From an uncultured Collinsella sp. (GTDB taxonomy: Bacteria; Actinomycetota; Coriobacteriia; Coriobacteriales; Coriobacteriaceae), in NCBI GenBank assembly GCA_934667065.1, contig CAKULD010000008.1, forward strand, positions 87,246 to 151,245: 64,000 nucleotides of DNA. The letters run 5' to 3'. The position numbers were made by a program, and so were the translations under genes. The notes beneath the pieces were generated by a model that worked only from the letters and a program-made list of their open reading frames with translations, ran no database searches and was not told the origin of the DNA. How positions within the stretch are numbered: position 1 is the first letter of the stretch; every line of letters begins with the position of its first letter. Of the stretch, positions 1 through 6,760 are shown piece by piece.

Positions 1-111
1 CAGGACCTGGTGAAGGGCGCCCTGGCTGGTGAGCACTTCCAGGAGTACTTCTTCGCCAACGCCACCGACGAGGCCATCATCGCGAAGGTCAAGGAGCTTC
101 TGGGCCTCTAA
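1..111 (+). CDS. C-terminal end of an unidentified protein (partial)
   Basis: Frame 1 is open from the window edge for 36 codons and closes with TAA at 109-111. The visible tail is acidic and helical and ends in ...KVKELLGL. A strong intrinsic terminator follows 30 bases later, which supports this as the true end of a plus-strand gene. Too little of the protein is visible to name a family. Confidence 0.6.
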   Translation, partial: QDLVKGALAGEHFQEYFFANATDEAIIAKVKELLGL

Positions 112-141
112 TCGCCCCACGGTCCTCCCCTATCAAACGCA

Positions 142-181
142 AGCGGCGGCTGCCCCAACACAGGGCAGCCGCCGCTTTTTC
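142..181 (+). terminator. Rho-independent terminator
   Basis: A perfect 13-bp GC-rich stem (142-154 with 164-176) closes a short loop and is followed by a T-run on the plus strand. It ends the partial gene at the left edge. Confidence 0.9.
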
Positions 182-194
182 TATCTATCGAATG

Positions 195-292
195 GTGCAA
201 AGGGGTAAGGTTTACATGCACCAACTTGGTGCAAACTAACCTGACCCCAATGCACCAGCTTGGCGCAAAGTAACCTGCCCCCCTTTGCACCA
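195..292. repeat. Short direct/inverted repeats built on TGCACC/GGTGCA
   Basis: Two direct units of 34-35 bp (from 217 and 251) each contain a TGCACCAnCTTGGnGCAAA palindrome followed by TAACCTGnCCCC. A third start of the unit lies at 286. The outer ends (GGTGCAAAGGGG near 195 and its complement near 281-292) also pair. The cluster lies between a plus-strand terminator and the 3' end of the minus-strand reductase. No coding capacity is evident. Confidence 0.7.
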
Positions 293-301
293 AGAGGTTG
301 A

Positions 302-2251
302 CTAGAGGGCGCAGGCGGTCTTGTAGCCGTCGGCGATGGCGTCGCGGATGTTGCCGCACTTCTGTGCGTCGCCCAGCACGTGGGTGGTAACGCCCGCGGC
401 TGCCAGGTCGTCGGCGAGCTTGGTGTTGGGACGATAACCCATGGCGAGCACCAGCGTGTCGGCACCGGTAATGGTGTGGACCTCGCCGTCCTTCTCGTAG
501 CTGATGGTGTCCTCGGCGATCTCGGTCACCTTGGCCTCGGTCAGTACATGGACACCCTTGGAGAGCATGCGCGTAATGAGCACCGCGCGGCCGGCGCCGC
601 CCTCGTTGGCGGCGAGCGTCTTGGTCATTTCGATGACGGTAACGTCGCGGTTGGCCGGCGACAGATCATTGACCAGCGGGGCCAGGTAGTCGGCCGTCTC
701 GCAGCCAACGGTACCGCCGCCCACGATGACGATCTTCTTGCCCGGGAAGGCCTTGCCACCCAGGAGGTCATCAGCGGTCATAACCTGCTTAAAGCCCTGC
801 ATAAACGCAGGGGCGATGGGCTCGGCGCCATAGGCCAAAACAACCTCGTAGCCGGCGTAGTCACGCTGGATGTCCTCGGCCGTAAGCTCAGCACCAAAGA
901 CGCACCTTACGCCGGCAACGGCAAGACGACGATACTGGTACTTGATCACGCGGGTGAGCTCCTGCTTTGCCGGCGGAACGGCCGCGATACGCATCTCGCC
1001 GCCCGGCTCGTCCTGTTTATCCACCAGCACCACGTGGTGACCGCGCTTGGCGGCGATAAAGGCAGCCTCCATACCGGCGGGGCCAGCGCCCACAACGAGC
1101 ACGTTCTTGGCCTCGGCGGCGGGCTCGTAGCCGGTCTCGTCGCGTTCCACGTCCGGATTGACGGTGCAGGAGATGCGCTTGCCAAACATGATGCCGTTCA
1201 AGCAGCGCAGGCAGCCGATGCAGGGACGGATTTCATCGGCATTACCGGCAGCCGCCTTGTTGCAGAACTCGGCATCGCACAGGTTGGCGCGGCCCATCAT
1301 GCAGATGTCGGCGGCACCGTCCTCGATCAGCTCCTCGGCAATCCACGCCTCGTTGATGCGGCCAACCGTGGCAACGGGAATGTTCACGTGCTTCTTAATC
1401 TCACGCGAGCAAGCGGCGTGCGAGGCCTGCTGGGTACCGGCAGCGGGAATAGCGGAGCCGCGCTTAATGGTGGTGCCGCCCGACACGTGGATCATGTCGA
1501 CACCGGCCTTCTCCAGGCGACGCGAGACGTAGATCATGTCGTTGAGGGTCAGGCCGCCATCGGTATACTCATCGCCCGAAATACGGACGTCGATGATAAA
1601 GTCCTTGCCGCAGCGCTCGCGAATCTCGGCGATGACCTCGAGCAAAAAGCGCATGCGGGCGTCGAGCGAGCCGCCGTACTCGTCGGTACGCTTGTTGTAG
1701 AGCGGGGTCAAGAAGCCGCCGAGCATGCCGTGGGCGTGGGCTGCATGGACCTCAACGCCATCGACGCCAGCCTTCTGCATACGTACGGCCGCATCGCCAA
1801 ACTGGTGCGTGAGCTCGTGGATCTCGTCAACCGTAATGGGGCGCGGTGCCTCGCGGGCATAGGACGGACCCACAAAGGACGGGGCAATCAGGCGCGGCGT
1901 GCCCGGAATGTTAAAGGCCATGTAGGCGGGATGGAAGAGCTGAGGCATGATCTTGCAGCCGTACTCGTGCACGGCGGCGGCGAGCTTTTCCCAGCCGGGG
2001 ATGAACGTGTCGTCGTAGCAGCACATGTCACCCGGCAGATAAGTATAGGTGGGCTCGACCGTCACGACCTCGGTGATGATGAGACCCACGCCGCCCTTGG
2101 CGCGGGCGCGGTAGTGATCGACCAGGTCGTCGGTCACATAGCCGTGATCGGCCAGGTTGGTGGACACCGGTGGCATAAAGACGCGGTTCTTGACTTCGGT
2201 CGTACCGACCTTGATAGGGCTAAAGAGCATCGGATAGGCGGAGGACTCCAT
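302..2251 (-). CDS. NADH:flavin oxidoreductase with 4Fe-4S and FAD domains (2,4-dienoyl-CoA reductase/BaiCD-like)
   Basis: About 649 residues. Residues 1-330 form an old-yellow-enzyme TIM barrel (FMN). A cysteine cluster follows at about 344, 347, 350 and 362 (CIGCLRC...C), which binds 4Fe-4S in this family. A Rossmann FAD/NAD domain starts near 380 (VVGAGPAGMEAA). This is the architecture of FadH and of BaiCD/BaiH-type enoate reductases, which reduce C=C bonds of unsaturated acids with NAD(P)H. The ATG at 2251 is chosen because AAAGGAAG lies just upstream; 29 further in-frame codons have no ribosome binding site. The substrate cannot be told from sequence. A GltD-like flavoprotein lies directly upstream, separated by a terminator. 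Confidence 0.85.
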   Translation of the reverse strand: MESSAYPMLFSPIKVGTTEVKNRVFMPPVSTNLADHGYVTDDLVDHYRARAKGGVGLIITEVVTVEPTYTYLPGDMCCYDDTFIPGWEKLAAAVHEYGCKIMPQLFHPAYMAFNIPGTPRLIAPSFVGPSYAREAPRPITVDEIHELTHQFGDAAVRMQKAGVDGVEVHAAHAHGMLGGFLTPLYNKRTDEYGGSLDARMRFLLEVIAEIRERCGKDFIIDVRISGDEYTDGGLTLNDMIYVSRRLEKAGVDMIHVSGGTTIKRGSAIPAAGTQQASHAACSREIKKHVNIPVATVGRINEAWIAEELIEDGAADICMMGRANLCDAEFCNKAAAGNADEIRPCIGCLRCLNGIMFGKRISCTVNPDVERDETGYEPAAEAKNVLVVGAGPAGMEAAFIAAKRGHHVVLVDKQDEPGGEMRIAAVPPAKQELTRVIKYQYRRLAVAGVRCVFGAELTAEDIQRDYAGYEVVLAYGAEPIAPAFMQGFKQVMTADDLLGGKAFPGKKIVIVGGGTVGCETADYLAPLVNDLSPANRDVTVIEMTKTLAANEGGAGRAVLITRMLSKGVHVLTEAKVTEIAEDTISYEKDGEVHTITGADTLVLAMGYRPNTKLADDLAAAGVTTHVLGDAQKCGNIRDAIADGYKTACAL

Positions 2252-2364
2252 ACAGGCTTCCTTTCGTTTGAGCCGCTCGGCGGCACTTACTGACTCCCCT
2301 ATCGTATCAGCACTCATCGCATCCGAAGCCGCTCGCACTCCCCCTGCCCCAATCCGACCCCCAC

Positions 2365-2435
2365 AAAAAAGTTGCGGTGGAATACGGAGTAAATGAGGCT
2401 TTTGACAGCCAAAACAGTCCGTATTTCACCGCAAC
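2365..2435 (-). terminator. Long hairpin terminator
   Basis: An 18-bp stem (2371-2388 with 2418-2435, one mismatch) is followed on the minus strand by TTTTTT. It begins 18 bases after the stop of the GltD-like gene. The 29-base loop holds a second small complementarity (CTTTTG/CAAAAC). Confidence 0.85.
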
Positions 2436-2452
2436 TGAGGGGTGAGATGGGG

Positions 2453-3670
2453 TTAGAGGCCCAGGTAGGAGATCATGCCTTCGACGGCGAGCTTGGCGCC
2501 GGCTACGGCGTGGACCACGGTAAGCGGACCGTTGACCACATCGCCGGCGGCAAAGACGCCCGGCACCGTCGTCATGCCCTGCTCGTCAACCGACAGCAGG
2601 CCGCGGTGGTCGGTCTCCAGGCCGCCCGTCGTGAGCACGAGCTTGTCCTTGGGCACCTGCGAGGCCGCGATCACCACCGTATCGGCAGCCGCGTGATCGA
2701 GCTCCTCTTCGTAACCCACCACATTGTTGTCCTCATCGAAGATGGCCGTCTCGAACACCGGTCCGTTATCGTCGATGGCGCAGATGGCCTTGCCGCACAC
2801 GATCTCGGCGCCGTCGAGCTCGGTCAGCTCGACCTCGTCGTCGATGGCCGAGATATGGCGCGAGCGCGCGTACACGGTAACCTTGCGGGCACCCGAGCGC
2901 AGCGCCGTGCGTGCCACGTCCATGGCCACATTGCCGGCGCCGATGACCGCCACGTTCTGCCCAATCGCCACGCTCGTAGGATCGACCAGGTAATCGATAC
3001 CAAACAGCACGTTGCCACGCGACTCGCCGGGAATGCCCAGCTTGCGAGCACGCCAAGTACCGGTGCCCACAAAGACCGCGTCGTAGCCGTCACGCAGCAG
3101 GTCATCGATATGCAGCGCGCCGCCAATGGTAGTCGAGGGGCGTACGCGCACGCCGAGCGAGCACATCACGTGGCGGTACTTTTGCACGAGCGAGCGCGGC
3201 AGACGAAACTCCGGAATGCCGTACTCCAGCACGCCGCCGATCTCGGGGCGCTGCTCAAACACGGTGACGGCGCACCCCAGCTGGGCCATCTTGATGGCGA
3301 CGGTAATGCCCGCGGGACCGGAGCCGACCACGGCGACCTTCTTGCCACACGACGGCGCCGGCTTCCACTCCTTACGGTCCAAATACGCCGTCGAGACATA
3401 GTTCTCGATGCTCGAAAAATGCACCGGCGTGCCCTTGCGCCCCTGAATGCACGCACCCTCGCACTGGCCCGAATGGTTGCAGACCATGGAGCAGACCGCG
3501 CTCATGGGATTGTTCTGGAACAGCAGCTCGCCCGCCTCCTCCAGACGGCGCTGCTTGAACAAGTCGATGACCTGTGGAATGGGCGTCTGCACCGGACAGC
3601 CCTTAATTTGGCAGAACGCCTTTTTGCAGCCTAGACAACGATTCGCTTCCTCGACGATGTGGATAGCCAC
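2453..3670 (-). CDS. GltD-like NAD(P)-binding flavin/iron-sulfur oxidoreductase
   Basis: 405 residues resembling the glutamate synthase small subunit. N-terminal cysteines at 12, 15, 20 and 25 (RCLGCKKAFCQIKGCPV), with a second group near 60-74 (CSMVCNHSGQCEGAC), fit two 4Fe-4S clusters. An FAD-binding VVGSGPAGI lies near 111 and an NAD(P)H-binding VIGAGNVAMDVA in the middle. It starts with GTG at 3670, with GAGGGGA just upstream. No large glutamate synthase subunit is adjacent. It may therefore be one of the stand-alone GltD homologues that feed electrons to another enzyme, possibly the neighbouring reductase; that link is inference. Confidence 0.85.
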   Translation of the reverse strand: MAIHIVEEANRCLGCKKAFCQIKGCPVQTPIPQVIDLFKQRRLEEAGELLFQNNPMSAVCSMVCNHSGQCEGACIQGRKGTPVHFSSIENYVSTAYLDRKEWKPAPSCGKKVAVVGSGPAGITVAIKMAQLGCAVTVFEQRPEIGGVLEYGIPEFRLPRSLVQKYRHVMCSLGVRVRPSTTIGGALHIDDLLRDGYDAVFVGTGTWRARKLGIPGESRGNVLFGIDYLVDPTSVAIGQNVAVIGAGNVAMDVARTALRSGARKVTVYARSRHISAIDDEVELTELDGAEIVCGKAICAIDDNGPVFETAIFDEDNNVVGYEEELDHAAADTVVIAASQVPKDKLVLTTGGLETDHRGLLSVDEQGMTTVPGVFAAGDVVNGPLTVVHAVAGAKLAVEGMISYLGL

Positions 3671-3769
3671 GCGATTCCCCTCTTATCTAACCCAAATGAG
3701 CGACGGCGAAAATACCTCGCCGCCGCCTAATACCAGCAATCCAATCGGCCACCACGGCCGTCGGCAACA

Positions 3770-4684
3770 TTACAATTCGCGATGCGCGCCCTCACAGCGT
3801 GCAGACATGCTCTGCAACGTGGTCAAACAGCCCAACGCCGTTCCCGGCACACTGTTCTCGACCACGCACGGAACGCCGGGGCAAGCAGCGGCGGCCCAGG
3901 CCACCACGGGCTCAAAGTCGTACCGGCCCGTCTCGCCCACGCCGTGGCACACCAAGCGCGAACCCGTGCCGTCGCACCAACCGGCCTCATCCTCGTTACC
4001 CACCACCTCAAAATCCTTGGCGTGCAGTACGCGAATCTTGCTGCCGCACAGGTAGAGCATGCGCGATGTGATCTCCTGCGCGCTGTCCACCACGCTGGGG
4101 TGCAGCAGCGACACCGGATCGTAGATTACACCGAGCGCGGAGCTCGGAATGCGCTCGAGCACCTCACGGCAACGCTCCGGCGTATTGACCGTCTCGTTCC
4201 AGCCCGGCTCGATCAGAATCTGCCCGCCCAGCGCCTCGGCACGGGTGCAAACGTACTTGAGCCCGTCCACAAAGGCATTGAGCGCCTCGTCGGTCATACG
4301 GTCGTCCGCCACGCGGTTCTGAGCGTTAGGACGACCGGTCTCGGTACCCACCGGGCAGCCACCCAGCATCTTGGCAAAGCGCAGGCATGCCTCGTACTCG
4401 GCATAGTTGTCCAGCAGCTGCTGACGGTCGGGCGTCGCCAGGTTTTTATAGCAGCCCAGCACCGCAACCGAAACGCCCGCCCCGTCGAGCACCGAGCGCA
4501 GGTGATCGGCAAGCTGGCGCGTAAGGCCCGTGCGGTCGATGCCCATCGATGCATAGAGCACCTTGCTCGGCAACTGGATGCACGAAAAGCCCAGCTCGCC
4601 TGCCATGCAAATGCGTTCCTCGACGGTTCCCTGGGGAAGATCGTGCAGGCGCACGCCCGGAGTGATGGCGCCCACGCTATTCAC
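3770..4684 (-). CDS. Sugar phosphate isomerase/epimerase-like TIM barrel (AP endonuclease 2 family)
   Basis: About 304 residues of the xylose isomerase-like TIM-barrel superfamily. Conserved pieces include ILIEPGWNETVNTPERC, LGVIYDPVSLL and RVLHAKDFE, the metal-binding Glu, Asp and His positions of this fold. It overlaps the end of the GH105 gene, so the two are co-transcribed. Start choice is uncertain: GTG at 4684 overlaps the upstream stop by a few bases, and GTG at 4675 has AAGGG about 11 bases upstream and may be better. The exact sugar is unknown. Position inside the pectin locus suggests a uronate or rhamnose-derived keto-sugar. Confidence 0.75.
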   Translation of the reverse strand: MNSVGAITPGVRLHDLPQGTVEERICMAGELGFSCIQLPSKVLYASMGIDRTGLTRQLADHLRSVLDGAGVSVAVLGCYKNLATPDRQQLLDNYAEYEACLRFAKMLGGCPVGTETGRPNAQNRVADDRMTDEALNAFVDGLKYVCTRAEALGGQILIEPGWNETVNTPERCREVLERIPSSALGVIYDPVSLLHPSVVDSAQEITSRMLYLCGSKIRVLHAKDFEVVGNEDEAGWCDGTGSRLVCHGVGETGRYDFEPVVAWAAAACPGVPCVVENSVPGTALGCLTTLQSMSARCEGAHREL

Positions 4685-5915
4685 ATCCCTTGTGCGCGTT
4701 AATGCCCGGCGTATAGCCGCCAAACGGATCTTCGATGGAGCACACGCCCGAAGGGGCCAGCGGGTCGCGCTTGCCGGCCAGCTTGTCGTGATGCATGGTC
4801 TCGATATAGGCGAGCACGAGCGGCGCCACGCCCTTCGCGTCGTTTTTGACGATGGGCTCGCTCATGTAGTAGCCAAACGTGCCCTCGCGGTGTGCGGTGT
4901 TGCCCAGGCCGGCAACCAGGCAGATGTTGTCGAGCGCCAGCTGACCATCATGCTCGGACAGACAGGTTTCGCAGATGCCGTCGAAGGCGCGACGGCCATA
5001 CTGGTAGTAGCGCTCGCCCAGCACGCCCAGGCGCACGCCCTTCATGATGGCGTTGGCAAAGATGGCGCTGCCCGACTCCTCCAGATAGTTGGGGGCGATG
5101 TTGGGCAGGTTGATGACCTGGTGCCACATACCGGTCTTCTCGTCCTGATACGGCAGCATGGCGTCGATCAGATCGTGGAACATCTTGCGGATCTCGTCCT
5201 TCTCGGCCGACATCGAGGGCGGCATAAGCTCCCACGTATCGATAAGCGCCATGGCAAACCAGCCCTCGGCGCGCAGCCAGAAGTTAGCCGAAAGGCCGGT
5301 GACGGGATCGCACCAGAACTGCTTGCGGCTCGCATCGTAGGCGTGATAGTACAGGCCGTTAAGCGGGTTACGCATAAGATCGTGCACGACCTGGAACATA
5401 TGGAAGCTGTCCGAGCAGGCGCGGCGGTTGTGGAAGCTCAGCTCGTACTGCATGTAGAACGGCTGGGCCATATACATGCCGTCGAGCCAAATCTGGTTGG
5501 GATAGACGGCCTTGTGCCAAAACACGCCCTCTTTGGTGCGCGGCTGGGTCTCGAGCTGGCGATAGATCGTGTCCATAGCGGCACGGTACTTGGGCTTGCC
5601 CACCAGGTCATACAGCTTGTAGAGGGTCTTGCCCGCGTTGACGTTGTCGAGGTTGTATTCCTCGGGCTTGTAATGCTTGATGGTGCCGTCTTCCTGGACA
5701 AAGAAGTCGATGTAGTCGTCGGCAAACGTCAGATAGCGCTGCTCGCCCGTGATCTCGTACAGCTCGATGAGCGCCTTGATCATGCAGCCATCGATGTAGT
5801 TCCAGGTGTTCTCCTTGCCGGCACGGAGCTTTTCGATGTTCCAAGCGGGTGCCTGCGGCGTAGACGTCTCGATCAGCTGCTCGATGTAGCTATCCAGAAT
5901 CTGATTGCAACCCAT
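4677..5915 (-). CDS. GH105 unsaturated (rhamno)galacturonyl hydrolase
   Basis: 412 residues of an (alpha/alpha)6-barrel hydrolase like YteR/YesR. It removes the 4,5-unsaturated galacturonosyl residue from oligosaccharides made by pectate or rhamnogalacturonan lyases. Typical segments are NTWNYIDGCMIKAL, QIWLDGMYMAQPFY, FWLRAEGWFAMALID and PNYLEESGSAIFANA. There is no signal peptide, so it acts in the cytoplasm. The start has AGAGGGG upstream. Two GGTGAACGTTAACC operators lie 26-81 bases before the ATG, placing the gene under the LacI-type regulator encoded at 19376-20455. It is followed without a gap by the isomerase-like gene. Confidence 0.92.
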   Translation of the reverse strand: MGCNQILDSYIEQLIETSTPQAPAWNIEKLRAGKENTWNYIDGCMIKALIELYEITGEQRYLTFADDYIDFFVQEDGTIKHYKPEEYNLDNVNAGKTLYKLYDLVGKPKYRAAMDTIYRQLETQPRTKEGVFWHKAVYPNQIWLDGMYMAQPFYMQYELSFHNRRACSDSFHMFQVVHDLMRNPLNGLYYHAYDASRKQFWCDPVTGLSANFWLRAEGWFAMALIDTWELMPPSMSAEKDEIRKMFHDLIDAMLPYQDEKTGMWHQVINLPNIAPNYLEESGSAIFANAIMKGVRLGVLGERYYQYGRRAFDGICETCLSEHDGQLALDNICLVAGLGNTAHREGTFGYYMSEPIVKNDAKGVAPLVLAYIETMHHDKLAGKRDPLAPSGVCSIEDPFGGYTPGINAHKGCE

Positions 5916-5941
5916 TGCTGTCCCCTCTGACGTTGATGATG

Positions 5942-5955
5942 GGTGAACGTTAACC
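5942..5955. promoter_or_regulatory. LacI-type operator, proximal to GH105
   Basis: GGTGAACGTTAACC, a near-perfect dyad of the GGTGAACGTTCACC type repeated upstream of three operons in this window. It lies 27 bases upstream of the GH105 start, with its partner site 41 bp further out. Confidence 0.75.
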
Positions 5956-5970
5956 TTAGTGTAACGCGAA

Positions 5971-6008
5971 CGGGGAATGTAGGGTGAACGTTAACCCTAC
6001 ATTCCCCG
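5971..6008. promoter_or_regulatory. Perfect hairpin carrying a second LacI-type operator
   Basis: A perfect 15-bp inverted repeat (5971-5985 with 5994-6008) whose centre is another GGTGAACGTTAACC at 5983-5996. It follows the SGNH gene stop by 14 bases and precedes the GH105 promoter region. It could end the upstream transcript and at the same time act as the distal operator. There is no clear T-run. Confidence 0.7.
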
Positions 6009-6022
6009 CGAACGGCAGGCTT

Positions 6023-6691
6023 TTAGCGGCAAACGGCAACAAGCCCCGCGGCGATTCGATGCGCTAGACGCTCATAGCCGGCCGGGCTGTAGTGCAATCC
6101 GTCCGGCATATATAGCTCGCGGTGCTCGGGCAAAAACGGGCTGATGCCGCTCTGAGCGTACAGGTCGATCACCGGCACCGAGTAGTGGTCGCATACCTCG
6201 AGCATCGCCTGTACGTACGCAATCTGTGTCAGACCCAGATGGTTGAGCTCGTTGCTCGCGGGAATATCCTTCTCGTGCTTGCCGCTCGTCTTGCACGGCG
6301 TCATAAACACGAGCTTTGCCTGGGGCGAACGCGCCGTGATGGTGCGGATCAGATAGTCGACCGCACCATAGAACTCATGTACATCGGTGCTGCCCAGCTC
6401 GCCGAGCGGCACGTTGCGGCTAAAGTCGTTGACACCGCCAAAGACGACATAGACATCGGCCGCGTCATCGATACCGTCCAAACGCTCGACAAACGAATCG
6501 GTACGGTCGGCCTTGATGGCGATGCGCGAGCCCTTGATGCCAAAGTTCTCAACCGTAGCGCCGTCCAACAGCGCGCCCAGGTGCGAGGTCCACGAAATAT
6601 CGTTGCCTCCCCCACCGCAGCCGTTATCGCCCCAGGTCGTCGAGTCGCCAAAACAGCAAATGGTCGACTCGCTCAAGCCCTTCGTTTCCAT
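6023..6691 (-). CDS. SGNH/GDSL-family esterase
   Basis: 222 residues. The GDS block (CFGDSTTWG, Ser about 17), GGVND (Asn about 88) and the terminal DGLH (Asp about 197, His about 200) give the catalytic and oxyanion residues of SGNH hydrolases. There is no signal peptide. The family includes rhamnogalacturonan and pectin acetylesterases (CE12 and relatives). Its place between GH105 and a pectin methylesterase fusion makes deacetylation of imported pectin oligosaccharides likely; the exact substrate is inference. The start ATG is preceded by GAGGAGAAG. Confidence 0.8.
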   Translation of the reverse strand: METKGLSESTICCFGDSTTWGDNGCGGGGNDISWTSHLGALLDGATVENFGIKGSRIAIKADRTDSFVERLDGIDDAADVYVVFGGVNDFSRNVPLGELGSTDVHEFYGAVDYLIRTITARSPQAKLVFMTPCKTSGKHEKDIPASNELNHLGLTQIAYVQAMLEVCDHYSVPVIDLYAQSGISPFLPEHRELYMPDGLHYSPAGYERLAHRIAAGLVAVCR

Positions 6692-6760
6692 AATCTTCTC
6701 CTCACCCGCCCGTCGGCGGTCTTATAGGTATCTATCGTTCATCCGCAGCATACCGAGGGC

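Noticed and set aside
380..2293. 637-codon ORF on the plus strand opposite the reductase gene
   Set aside because: It lies fully antisense to a well-supported flavoenzyme, has no recognisable domain, and is expected in high-GC DNA where the opposite frame lacks stops.
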